64,000 bases of DNA from Chryseomonas sp014190935 (GTDB lineage Bacteria > Pseudomonadota > Gammaproteobacteria > Pseudomonadales > Pseudomonadaceae): NCBI RefSeq assembly GCF_014190935.1, contig NZ_JACHVV010000002.1:1-64000 (forward strand). Direction: 5' to 3'. Both the position numbers and the translations under genes were made by a program. This document shows positions 54,213-62,770 of the stretch, piece after piece; positions within the stretch are counted from its first letter, which is position 1; every line of letters starts with the position of its first letter. The notes beneath the pieces were generated by a model, which made no database searches, had not been told where the DNA came from, and saw nothing but the letters and a program-made list of their open reading frames with translations.

Positions 54213-55906
54213 CCAGTGATCACGGGGTCCAGGGCCTCCAGCCAGAAGACCACCGCCACGGCGCCGCCATCGGGAATGCCGCGGGCGCGCTCCCCCAGGT
54301 AGCTGGCACGGCCCTGGGCCGGCAGCATTTCGGCGGTGGCCTCGGCGCCCTGCCGGGCAGCGGCGAGGGCTGCGGCAAAGGCCTGCCTCGGGCTGGCGCC
54401 CGCCTGGGCACCGTCCCGCAGGGCATCCGCGGCCGGGCGCAAGGCATCGAGCATGGTGCGCTGGCCCGGCTGGGCGCCACCCAGTTCGGCCAGGGCCTGG
54501 ACGCCGCCATCCAGGGCCTGGGCCCATTGGGCCAGTGTGGGTCGCTCCACCCCGTCCAGCAATTGAGCGGCGCGGACCAGGGCGCAGGCGTAGAAGGGGC
54601 CGGAGCTGCCGCCAATGGCCCGGCGCAGTGCCTGACCGGTGGCGGCCAGGGCGCTGGCCGGACTGTACCAGGCACTGGCGGGCAAGGCGCGCATGGCTTC
54701 GGCGCCCCGGGCCAGGCTGGTGCCCAGATCGCCATCGCCAGCGCGGCTGTCCAGGTCGGTGAGGCGGTCTTCGTTGGCCAACAGACTGGCGATGACGGCA
54801 TCTGCCGCCGCCTGCAGCCGCGCGGCCAGCGGACCTGGGGTGCGAGGGGTCGATTCGGCTGCCGCCGCGGGTGCGGGCAACAAGGTGGGCGCCGCCGGGA
54901 CCCGGCCGTCACCCGGCCAGGCCCGCGCCTGGGTCGGCGCATCGAGCAGCGCCAGGCGCGCCTCGTCCACCGGCAGCAGCGACAGCGAACAGCCGGGCAT
55001 GTCCAGGGCGCTGAGGAAGGTACCGATCCAGGCGCGTTCCACCACCAGTCCCCGCTGGCGCAACTGGCTCAGTGCGGCCCGCGCCATCAGGGCGAGTTCC
55101 AGCGGTGGTGTCGCGCCCAGGCCATTGACCAGCAGCGCCAGGCGTGTGCCCGTTGGATAGCCGCCATCGTCGATGAGGGTATCCAGCAGCCGCGCCACGG
55201 TGGCGTCGGCGCCCAGCCGGGGGCCGCGCTCGACGCCCTGCTCGCAATGGATGCCGAGCCCCCATTCCACCTCATCGTCCGCCAACTGGAAACCGGGATG
55301 TCCCACCGCCGGCACCGTGCAGGCGCCCAGGGCAACCCCCATGCTGCGCAAGTCGGCGCTCGCGGCGCGGGCCAGGGCGGCCACCTCGGCCAGGGGTCGT
55401 CCGGCGGCGGCCGCAGCGCCCGCGAGCTTGTGGATCAGCACGGTACCCGCGATGCCCCGGCGCTTTTCCGGCGCCACGGTATGGCGCAGGGCCGCGTCGT
55501 CCGCCACCAGCACCGTCTCGACCGGAATGCCCTCGCTGCGCGCCAGTTCGGCGGCCAGGCCGAAGTTGAGCCGGTCGCCGGTGTAGTTCTTGACCACCAG
55601 CAGGGCGCCGGCAGGACCGGCCGCGGCCCGGATGGCGGCCAGCACGGCATCCACGCTCGGTGAGGTGAAGACGTCTCCCGCCACCGCCGCGGTCAGCATG
55701 CCCTCGCCGACATAGCCGGCATGGGCCGGCTCGTGGCCGCTGCCGCCGCCGGAAATCACCGCCACCGGGCGATCGCCCGTTGCGGCCAGGGGCTGGCGCA
55801 GGATGACCTGCTCCGCGGCCAGCAGGGCCAGGCCGGGATCCAGGCTGACGAGACCTTCGAGCAGTTCGCGAACCACCGTGGCGGGGCTATTGATCAGCTT
55901 CTTCAT
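54209..55906 (-). CDS. Dihydroxyacetone kinase, fused DhaK-DhaL
   Basis: 565 residues. The DhaK domain (1-330) starts MKKLINSP with AGGAG ahead and has the substrate-binding GGGSGHEPAHAGY; the covalent histidine in GLGIHCE is H220, the same number as in the Citrobacter enzyme. A Pro/Ala linker and the DhaL domain (about 370-565) with the Mg-binding GDGDLG follow. It phosphorylates dihydroxyacetone with ATP, making the triose phosphate, and needs no PTS partner. Upstream there is a 211-bp gap to msrP. Confidence 0.92.
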   Translation of the reverse strand: MKKLINSPATVVRELLEGLVSLDPGLALLAAEQVILRQPLAATGDRPVAVISGGGSGHEPAHAGYVGEGMLTAAVAGDVFTSPSVDAVLAAIRAAAGPAGALLVVKNYTGDRLNFGLAAELARSEGIPVETVLVADDAALRHTVAPEKRRGIAGTVLIHKLAGAAAAAGRPLAEVAALARAASADLRSMGVALGACTVPAVGHPGFQLADDEVEWGLGIHCEQGVERGPRLGADATVARLLDTLIDDGGYPTGTRLALLVNGLGATPPLELALMARAALSQLRQRGLVVERAWIGTFLSALDMPGCSLSLLPVDEARLALLDAPTQARAWPGDGRVPAAPTLLPAPAAAAESTPRTPGPLAARLQAAADAVIASLLANEDRLTDLDSRAGDGDLGTSLARGAEAMRALPASAWYSPASALAATGQALRRAIGGSSGPFYACALVRAAQLLDGVERPTLAQWAQALDGGVQALAELGGAQPGQRTMLDALRPAADALRDGAQAGASPRQAFAAALAAARQGAEATAEMLPAQGRASYLGERARGIPDGGAVAVVFWLEALDPVITG

Positions 55907-56117
55907 CGGGGACTCCTGAGGGCGAGAGGTCGCCGCAGTATGGCACGGGGTCCCGCGCCTGCCTGGCAGCGACCTGAACGGCCGGCTGGCAGGCGCGCAA
56001 CGGCCTTCCGCCGGACCGGGACGGCAGGCTATCGTTGGCCTCGGAAGCTTTTCACGACAGGGATGTCTCACGCTGTTAGCCAGCCGCTCTCCCGCGCGCA
56101 CCCCACCGAGGTCCGTC

Positions 56118-57128
56118 ATGCCGATCAAGATCGTTCCGCGCTCTGCCTGCCTGGGGTCGGAGATCACCCCCGAAGCCGTCTACCTGTCCCGGCGCCAGCT
56201 GCTCGGCGCCAGCGGCGCCCTGCTCGCCGGCGCCGCCCTGCCCGGCTGGGCGCTGGCGGCCGCCTCCAGCTATGGCGACGTCGAAGCCGCCAAGGGCCCG
56301 GACTGGTTCGAGCGCAAGCTGCCGGATACCCGCTGGCAGGCGGCCACGGTCAAGGGCGAGGACATCACGCCCTTCAAGGACGCCACCCACTACAACAACT
56401 TCTATGAATTCGGGCCGGACAAGAGCGATCCCGCGGCCCATGCCGCGCAGTTGCCCACCCAGCCCTGGAGCGTGGTGGTCGACGGCGAGGTGGGCAAACC
56501 CGGCACCTACGGCCTGGAAGACCTCTTCGGCCCCGACACCCTGGAAGAGCGCATCTACCGCATGAGATGCGTCGAGGCCTGGTCCATGGTCATCCCCTGG
56601 CTGGGCTTTCCGCTGGCCAGCCTGCTCAAGCGCGTCGAGCCCACCGGCAAGGCGCGCTACGTGAAGTTCGAGACGCTCAAGGACCCGCAGCACATGCCCG
56701 GCATGAATTCCAGCTTCGCCCTGCTGGACTGGCCCTATGTGGAAGGCCTGCGCCTGGATGAAGCCATGCATCCGCTGACGCTGATGACGGTGGGCATGTA
56801 CGGTCGGGTGCTACCCAACCAGAATGGCGCGCCGCTGCGCCTGATCGTGCCCTGGAAATACGGCTTCAAGGGCATCAAGTCCATCGTCCGCATCAGCCTG
56901 GTGGCCGAGCAGCCACGCACCACCTGGCAGGGCATGGCGCCCAACGAGTACGGCTTCTATGCCAACGTCAATCCGGAAGTGGACCACCCGCGCTGGAGCC
57001 AGGCCCGCGAACGGCGCCTGCCCAGCGGCCTGTTCAGCCCCAACGTGCGGCCGACGCTGATGTTCAACGGCTATGGCGAGGAAGTGGCCTCGCTCTACAG
57101 CGGCATGGACCTGCGGAGAAACTACTGA
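56118..57128 (+). CDS. msrP: Protein-methionine-sulfoxide reductase catalytic subunit MsrP
   Basis: 336 residues. A Tat signal (LSRRQLLGASGALLAG) and the molybdopterin domain with the metal-coordinating cysteine C151 (YRMRCVEAW) are present. MsrP repairs oxidised methionine in periplasmic proteins with electrons from the quinone pool via MsrQ. It overlaps msrQ by one base (TGATG). Confidence 0.96.
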   Translation: MPIKIVPRSACLGSEITPEAVYLSRRQLLGASGALLAGAALPGWALAAASSYGDVEAAKGPDWFERKLPDTRWQAATVKGEDITPFKDATHYNNFYEFGPDKSDPAAHAAQLPTQPWSVVVDGEVGKPGTYGLEDLFGPDTLEERIYRMRCVEAWSMVIPWLGFPLASLLKRVEPTGKARYVKFETLKDPQHMPGMNSSFALLDWPYVEGLRLDEAMHPLTLMTVGMYGRVLPNQNGAPLRLIVPWKYGFKGIKSIVRISLVAEQPRTTWQGMAPNEYGFYANVNPEVDHPRWSQARERRLPSGLFSPNVRPTLMFNGYGEEVASLYSGMDLRRNY

Positions 57129-57739
57129 TGGGTGTGCTGCTCTGGCGGGTGGCGGTATTCGTCGCCGCGCTCTGCCCGCCGCTGTGGTGGCTGTACCAGG
57201 CCTGGATCTTCGCCCTCGGCCCGGACCCGGGCAAGGCGCTGGTAGACAAGCTGGGCACCGGCGCCCTGGTGCTGCTGTTGCTGACGCTGAGTCTGACCCC
57301 GCTGTCGCGCCTCACCCGCTGGAAGCTCTGGCCGGTGATCCGCCGCCAGCTCGGCCTCTGGACCTTCACCTATGCCCTGCTGCATTTCCTCGGCTACCTG
57401 GCGTTCGTGCTGGGCTTCGACCTGTCGCAACTGGGCGTGGAGTTGCAGCGCCGACCCTACATCATCGTCGGTGCCGCGGCCCTGCTGATCCTGCTGGCCC
57501 TGGCCGTCACGTCCAATCGCCCGGCCATGCGCCGCCTGGGCAAGCGCTGGAAGGAGCTGCACCGGCTGGCCTACCTGGTGCTGGGCCTGGGGCTGCTGCA
57601 CTACCTCTGGATCGTGCGCTCGGACCTGGAAGAATGGGCGATCTACGCCGCCATCGGCGCCACGTTGCTGGCCTTCCGGCTGGTGGACGGCTGGCGTCGC
57701 AAGAGACGCAGTCGGGCAGCCACCGTTCCTGCTCGCTGA
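57128..57739 (+). CDS. msrQ: Heme-binding membrane subunit MsrQ
   Basis: 203 residues with five to six membrane spans of the ferric-reductase-like fold. Heme ligands are expected among H (LLHFLGY), H (ELHRLAYL) and H (LLHYLW). It feeds electrons from quinol to MsrP. The last part (57740-57904) has a pair of 11-bp direct repeats and no gene. Confidence 0.94.
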   Translation: MGVLLWRVAVFVAALCPPLWWLYQAWIFALGPDPGKALVDKLGTGALVLLLLTLSLTPLSRLTRWKLWPVIRRQLGLWTFTYALLHFLGYLAFVLGFDLSQLGVELQRRPYIIVGAAALLILLALAVTSNRPAMRRLGKRWKELHRLAYLVLGLGLLHYLWIVRSDLEEWAIYAAIGATLLAFRLVDGWRRKRRSRAATVPAR

Positions 57740-57788
57740 TTACCACCGCCGAGGCAGAGGGGTTCGCCCTTTATGCCTCAACACCGTT

Positions 57789-57859
57789 GGGGTGGTATTA
57801 AAGATGTCTGCCCAGGAAATTGGGTGGACCGCCACGGCCTGCTATAGGGGTGGTATTGA
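57789..57859. repeat. pair of direct repeats downstream of msrQ
   Basis: GGGGTGGTATT occurs at 57789-57799 and again at 57849-57859, 60 bp apart, each followed by a purine and AA. Their meaning is unknown. A long G+C-rich hairpin (GGCCTGG ... CCAGGCC) follows near 57868. Confidence 0.5.
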
Positions 57860-57904
57860 ACGGGCCTGGCGCCAGTGGCCAGGCCGTTGCCCGAGGGCGG
57901 TCGA

Positions 57905-58504
57905 TCAGCGCTGCGCGGCCTGGCGCAGACCCTTCAGGGTGTTGAGCGGGGCATCCACCACGAAGCTGTTGGCCAGCCAGGACGGCACGCTGCCACCCGG
58001 CTCGCTCTGGGCCTCGTAGGTCACTTCCGAGCCGCCGTTCTTCGGCACCACGCGCCACTGGCCCTGGAAGCTGGCGACCCGTACGTAGCCGTCGGCGGCA
58101 GGACGATAGTCCGGCTGGCCTTCGAGGATGCGGGTGAAGCCGCCGTCCGGGGTCTTCTGCTCGGTGATGTGCAGCACCACGTCACGGGCGGTCACCGGCC
58201 AGGGCATGTCGATGCGCATGTAGGTCCAGGCCTGGTTGTCCTGGCGCTTGAGCACCTGCAGCGACTGGCAGCGGAAGATCCACTTGCAGGAACCCACGGG
58301 GTCATCCTGCAGCTTGGCGATGGTGGCCGGATCGGCCTTGATCTGGACCACGCCGCGGTAGGCCTTGTACTTGGAGCCGGCGACCGCGCGGGTATAGACC
58401 TGGATGCCGTCTTCCTGCTTGGCGAGTTGCCAGTCCTCGGCCTGGGCCAGGCCGGTGGCTGCGAGCAGGGTCAGGACGAGGATGGAGCGAAGCGGCTTGT
58501 GCAT
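57905..58504 (-). CDS. Exported START-domain protein
   Basis: 199 residues with a signal peptide (ends GLAQA) and a START/SRPBCC-like fold (DWQLAKQEDGIQVYTR, YMRIDMPWPVTARDVV). Such proteins hold a lipid or hydrophobic ligand. The family is common in Pseudomonas but poorly studied. The signal peptide places it in the periplasm. Convergent with msrQ, upstream of no other gene on its strand except the cysteine-cluster protein 50 nt before it. Confidence 0.83.
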   Translation of the reverse strand: MHKPLRSILVLTLLAATGLAQAEDWQLAKQEDGIQVYTRAVAGSKYKAYRGVVQIKADPATIAKLQDDPVGSCKWIFRCQSLQVLKRQDNQAWTYMRIDMPWPVTARDVVLHITEQKTPDGGFTRILEGQPDYRPAADGYVRVASFQGQWRVVPKNGGSEVTYEAQSEPGGSVPSWLANSFVVDAPLNTLKGLRQAAQR

Positions 58505-58554
58505 GGGACGTCCCTTGTTGTTGTGGTTGTCGGAGAGCGCAATTCAAAACCGGA

Positions 58555-58809
58555 TCAGGCGGCGGTTTCACCTTCGAGGCGCAGCAGGATGGCCATGGCC
58601 TCGGCGCTGCTGGTGCCACAGAACGCCAGCTCGGCCTGGAAGCCGCCGCACACCGCCGGGCGTAGCGGCGAGCCGAACAGGTCGCAGCGATTGGTGCTGT
58701 CCAGATGGGCGCAGCGCACCCCGGAGGGCTTGCCCTGGGGCATGCGTGGCAGCGGTGAGGAGATCGAGGGCGCGATGCAGCAGGCGCCACAACCCGGACG
58801 GCACTCCAT
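58555..58809 (-). CDS. YkgJ-family cysteine-cluster protein
   Basis: 84 residues from MECRPGCGACC. The eight or so cysteines (CRPGCGACC, RCAHL, RCDLF, AVCGGF, FCG) are the zinc- or iron-sulfur-binding pattern of the YkgJ/CxxCxxCC family. The ATG at 58809 is preferred; an in-frame TTG 14 codons upstream is the only alternative. The function is unknown. Probably in one transcript with the START gene. Confidence 0.8.
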   Translation of the reverse strand: MECRPGCGACCIAPSISSPLPRMPQGKPSGVRCAHLDSTNRCDLFGSPLRPAVCGGFQAELAFCGTSSAEAMAILLRLEGETAA

Positions 58810-58994
58810 GGGTGAAACTCGCAGATAAGGAGGCTTCAAGCTTAAGAGCAAGGCTGGGGCGTCACAAGCAAATCGTGACCAGATGCCGCTATCAAGTCAT
58901 GAATGTTACATTCATTCGCACCTCGCCACGCAACCCCGCGGCCTTTCCATCGTCTTATCTGCGACGATCGAGGCGGCTCCCCGAGGGCGTGACG

Positions 58995-59546
58995 ATGAAG
59001 CATTGGCTGGTGCTGGACCTGGAAGCGACCACCGATGAAGGTGGCTGGCCACTGGAGTTGATGGAGATCATCGAGATCGGCGCGGTGATGGTGGACGCCG
59101 AGGGCCAGGAGCTCGGTCGCTATCAGAGTTTCGTCCAGCCCCGGCGCCTGCCGCTGCTGACGCCCTTCTGCCGCGACCTCACCCATATCAGCCAGGCCGA
59201 CGTCGATGGCGCCGAGCCTCTGGAAGGCACCTGGCCAGCGTTCGAGGCCTGGCTGGGCGCCTATGAGACCACCCTCGCCGGCTGGTGCAGCTGGGGCGAC
59301 TTCGACCGCCGCCTGCTGGAGCGCGCCTGGCGCGAGTACGATCTGCACACCCACCTGGCCCGGGTGCCGCATCGCAATCTCAAGCAGGCCTTCGCCAAGG
59401 CCCGTGGCCTGGCGCGCCCGCTGGGACTCACCGCTGCCCTGGAATCGGCGGGACTGGCCTTTACCGGGGTGCTGCACCGGGCCGAGACCGACGCGCGCAA
59501 CACCGCCAAGCTGTTGCCCGCCAGCCTGCCGGCCTTCGCGCGCTAG
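58995..59546 (+). CDS. DEDDh 3'-5' exonuclease (KapD/ERI-1-like)
   Basis: 183 residues. The exonuclease acids are D8 and E10 (VLDLEAT), D in SWGDFD, and H and D in HRAETDARNT, giving the DEDDh class. It should trim RNA or DNA from the 3' end, a relative of the ERI-1/KapD group. An upstream open frame covers the YkgJ gene in antisense and is not coding. Divergent from the YkgJ-family gene. Confidence 0.9.
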   Translation: MKHWLVLDLEATTDEGGWPLELMEIIEIGAVMVDAEGQELGRYQSFVQPRRLPLLTPFCRDLTHISQADVDGAEPLEGTWPAFEAWLGAYETTLAGWCSWGDFDRRLLERAWREYDLHTHLARVPHRNLKQAFAKARGLARPLGLTAALESAGLAFTGVLHRAETDARNTAKLLPASLPAFAR

Positions 59547-59628
59547 CCTTGCCTGGGGCGGTGACAGTGGGGCTCGGCCTTGGGCATACTCGCTGACGGT
59601 CCCAACCGCTCTCGCACAAGGAAATCCG

Positions 59629-59910
59629 ATGTTCAAGGTCAACGAATACTTCGACGGCACCGTCAAATCCATCGCCTTCAGCCTCAAGTCCAAGCCCGCC
59701 ACCCTCGGCGTCATGGCCCCCGGCGAATACGAATTCGGCACCAGCCAGCTGGAAGTCATGCACGTGGTGGCCGGCGCCCTGACCGTCAAGCTGCCGGGCA
59801 GCGAGACCTGGGAAACCTTCGCCGCGGGCAGCCAGTTCACCGTGCCGGCCAATGCCAAGTTTCAGCTCAAGGTCGCGGAAGACACCGCCTACCTCTGCGA
59901 ATACCACTGA
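59629..59910 (+). CDS. ppnP: Pyrimidine/purine nucleoside phosphorylase PpnP
   Basis: 93 residues, single cupin-like beta-sandwich. MFKVNEYFDGTVKSIAF at the N-terminus and GEYEFGTSQLEVMHV are the UPF0345/PpnP signatures. It cleaves nucleosides with phosphate to ribose-1-phosphate and base. ACAAGGAA ahead of the ATG. A small hairpin (GGGAGCC-CTGC-GGCTCCC) follows the stop. Confidence 0.94.
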   Translation: MFKVNEYFDGTVKSIAFSLKSKPATLGVMAPGEYEFGTSQLEVMHVVAGALTVKLPGSETWETFAAGSQFTVPANAKFQLKVAEDTAYLCEYH

Positions 59911-60021
59911 GTCCGGGGGAGCCCTGCGGCTCCCGCACCCTGGGCTCCCGTCATTCGGCCGTTTGGGCCGCCTGGCGGGAGGCAGCCCACCCCGCCTGAA
60001 CGCTTGCGCCGCGCCTCGGTC

Positions 60022-61185
60022 CTAAGCGACACCGCCGCTTTCGGAGCCGTCGCCATGTCGCCAGCTACAGCCCAGGGCCCTCGCCAGCCGAGCCACGCCC
60101 GCCCCTTCGAGCACCAGCCCCGGAATCTCCCGACGCATGGGATAGCCCTTGCGCAGGGCGTCGAACGCCTGGGCGCGCGCCAGGGCCGGCAAGCCGAGGG
60201 TGGCGCGTAGCGCAGCATCGTCGTCGCGCGGATCATAGACCGCGCGGCAGACCCGCCTGAAGGCCGATGTCTCGGGCGTATCCGCGCTGAACACCAGGCG
60301 CTCCAGCTGCTGCGGCGGCAACAGATCGCTCAGATTCAGCCGCGGTGTCTCTCCGTTCCAAGCGCAGAACGCCTCATAAATCTGCGCCGTGCCGCGCCAT
60401 TTGCCTTCCAAGCTGTGCCCGGCGATGTGGGGCGTCACCAGCTGGCACAGCCGGGCCAGTTCAGGATCGATACCCGGCTCGCCTTCCCAGACATCCAGCG
60501 CCACCCTGAGCTCGGCGCCGCTAGCCAGATGCGCCCGCAGCGCGGCGTTATCGACCACCTCGCCCCGGCAGGCATTGAGCAGCCAGGTGCCCGGGCGCAG
60601 GCGGGCCAGGCGAGCGGCATCGAACAGGTGCAGGGTGCGCTGTTCGCCGTCGCGGATCAGCGGGGTATGCAGACAGAGCACGTCGCAGCGCTCGATCAAT
60701 TCGTCGAGGCTGTGAAAGCTGCCACCCTCCGCGGCCTGGCGAGGCGGATCGCAGACCAGCACCGTCCAGCCCAGTCCGCGCAACACCTCGGCCAGGCGGC
60801 CACCGACCTGGCCGGCGCCGACGATGCCATAGGTGCGCCGGGCCAGCTCGGCGCCGGCGCCATCGGCCAGCGCCAGCAGGGCGCCGAGCACCCAGTCCAC
60901 CACGCCGCGGGCATTGCAGCCGGGCGCATTGCTCCAGCGGATGCCCGCCTGGTCCAGATGGCCAAGGTCCAGATGATCGGTGCCTATGGTGCAGGTGCCG
61001 ACGAAGCCGACCCTGGAGCCCGCCAGCAGCGCCGCGTCGACGCGGGTGATGGAACGCACCAGCAGCGCATCGGCCCGGCTCACGGCGGCGCGATCGAAGG
61101 CGCGGCCGGGAAGGCGTTCGAGGGTCGCGTGGGGACCGAAGAAGGCGTCCAGCAGCGGAATGTTTTCGTCGGCGAGAATGTGCAT
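60022..61185 (-). CDS. pdxB: 4-phosphoerythronate dehydrogenase PdxB
   Basis: 387 residues, D-2-hydroxyacid dehydrogenase fold. MHILADENIPLLDAFFG is the usual start; the Rossmann motif is GIVGAGQVGGRLAEVL. Catalytic R (RSITRVD and NACRGEVV) and H (PHIAGHSLEGK) are in place. The C-terminal PdxB dimerisation domain is complete. It makes 3-hydroxy-2-oxo-4-phosphobutanoate for pyridoxal phosphate, showing that the organism uses the DXP-dependent B6 route. Confidence 0.95.
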   Translation of the reverse strand: MHILADENIPLLDAFFGPHATLERLPGRAFDRAAVSRADALLVRSITRVDAALLAGSRVGFVGTCTIGTDHLDLGHLDQAGIRWSNAPGCNARGVVDWVLGALLALADGAGAELARRTYGIVGAGQVGGRLAEVLRGLGWTVLVCDPPRQAAEGGSFHSLDELIERCDVLCLHTPLIRDGEQRTLHLFDAARLARLRPGTWLLNACRGEVVDNAALRAHLASGAELRVALDVWEGEPGIDPELARLCQLVTPHIAGHSLEGKWRGTAQIYEAFCAWNGETPRLNLSDLLPPQQLERLVFSADTPETSAFRRVCRAVYDPRDDDAALRATLGLPALARAQAFDALRKGYPMRREIPGLVLEGAGVARLARALGCSWRHGDGSESGGVA

Positions 61186-61315
61186 GCCTGGGCACTCGCA
61201 AGGGCGGGGACCGGCACTTTAGCAGGCCATCGGTGGCAGGCAACGGTCGCCGCGAGGGTTGCCACCCGGTCCATGAGGACTAGACTATCGGCCCCGAAGC
61301 TGACCGAACGATCAA

Positions 61316-62677
61316 GTGACCTCCTCCCTGCCCCGCATCAGACGTGAATTCGGCGCCCTGCTCTCCCTCGCCGCGCCCATCGTCATCGCCCAGCTCTCCC
61401 ATTCGGCCATGGGCTTCGTCGACGCCGTCATGGCCGGTCGCGTCGGCCCGCTCGACCTCGCCGCCGTCGCCCTGGGCAACTCCGTGTGGATTCCGGTGTT
61501 CCTGCTGATGACGGGCATCCTGCTGGCGACCACGCCCAAGGTGGCCGAGCGCCACGGCGGCGGTCGCAGCCAGGAGATCGGTCCGCTGGTGCGTCAGGCG
61601 TTGTGGCTGGCCCTGGGTTGCGGCCTCATCGCCAGCCTGCTGCTGCTCAACGCCCGACCGCTGCTGGTGGCCATGCATGTCGACGCCCAGCTGATCGGGC
61701 CGACCCTGCTCTATCTCAAGGGCATCGCCATGGGCCTGCCCGCCACGGCCTTCTACTATGTGCTGCGCTGCTTCAGCGATGGCCTCGGGCGCACCCGGCC
61801 GGCGATGCTGGTGGGCCTCGCCGGGCTGGCGCTGAACGTGCCGCTGAACTGGATCCTCATCCATGGGCACCTGGGCATGCCGGCCCTGGGCGGCGCAGGC
61901 TGCGGTTTCGCCTCGGGCACGGTGATGTGGGCGATGCTGCTGGCCATGCTGGCGATCATCCGCACCGAGCGCTATCGCGCCTGCGCCCTTTTCGCCCGCT
62001 TCGAGCGACCCCATGGACCGACGCTGCGCGCCCTGCTGGCCATCGGCGTGCCCATCGGCATCGCGATCTTCGCCGAATCCAGCATCTTTTCCGTGGTGGC
62101 CCTGCTGATCGGCGAGCTCGGCCCGACCGTGGTCGCCGGGCACCAGGTGGCACTCAACTTCTCCGGTCTGGTGTTCATGGTGCCCCTGGCGCTGGGCATG
62201 GCGGTGACGGTGCGGGTCGGGCAGGCACTGGGGCGCGGCGAGCCGCGCGAGGCGCGCTTTTCCGCCGGGGTCGGCATGGCCGCCGGGCTGCTCTGCGCCT
62301 GCGTTTCCTGCACCCTGATGCTGACCGCGCGCACGGCTATCGCCGGGCTCTATTCCCAGGACCTGGCGGTGACCCAGCTGGCGGCCTCGCTGCTGGTGTT
62401 CGCCGGCATCTTCCAGTTCTCCGATGCCATCCAGGTGACCGCCGCAGGCGCCCTGCGCGGTTATCAGGACACCCGCGCGACCATGATCATCACCCTGCTG
62501 GCCTATTGGGGCGTGGGCCTGCCGGTGGGCTGGGCGCTGGGCCTGAGCGACTGGTTCGGTGCGCCGCGGGGCCCGGCCGGCCTCTGGCAAGGGCTGGTGC
62601 TGGGCCTGACCTGCGCGGCCATCCTGCTGTCGGTGCGGCTGGCCCGCAGCGCCCGTCGACGCATCCACAGCGCCTAG
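61316..62677 (+). CDS. MATE-family multidrug exporter (NorM/PmpM-like)
   Basis: 453 residues with 12 membrane spans in two halves. LAAPIVIAQLSHSAMGFVDAVMAGRVG is the NorM-type first helix. MATE proteins swap cationic drugs or dyes for Na+ or H+. The start is GTG (MTSSLPRI) with no clear ribosome-binding site. Divergent from pdxB, and adjacent to it in P. aeruginosa too (as I recall). Confidence 0.88.
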   Translation: MTSSLPRIRREFGALLSLAAPIVIAQLSHSAMGFVDAVMAGRVGPLDLAAVALGNSVWIPVFLLMTGILLATTPKVAERHGGGRSQEIGPLVRQALWLALGCGLIASLLLLNARPLLVAMHVDAQLIGPTLLYLKGIAMGLPATAFYYVLRCFSDGLGRTRPAMLVGLAGLALNVPLNWILIHGHLGMPALGGAGCGFASGTVMWAMLLAMLAIIRTERYRACALFARFERPHGPTLRALLAIGVPIGIAIFAESSIFSVVALLIGELGPTVVAGHQVALNFSGLVFMVPLALGMAVTVRVGQALGRGEPREARFSAGVGMAAGLLCACVSCTLMLTARTAIAGLYSQDLAVTQLAASLLVFAGIFQFSDAIQVTAAGALRGYQDTRATMIITLLAYWGVGLPVGWALGLSDWFGAPRGPAGLWQGLVLGLTCAAILLSVRLARSARRRIHSA

Positions 62678-62770
62678 CGCGCTGCCCTTGCTACACTGGC
62701 GCCCTCGTCCCGGCCGGCTGCCCTGCCGACCGGGACGGGTGTTTCCCCCTTTCGCGAGCGTGCGGCTTCG

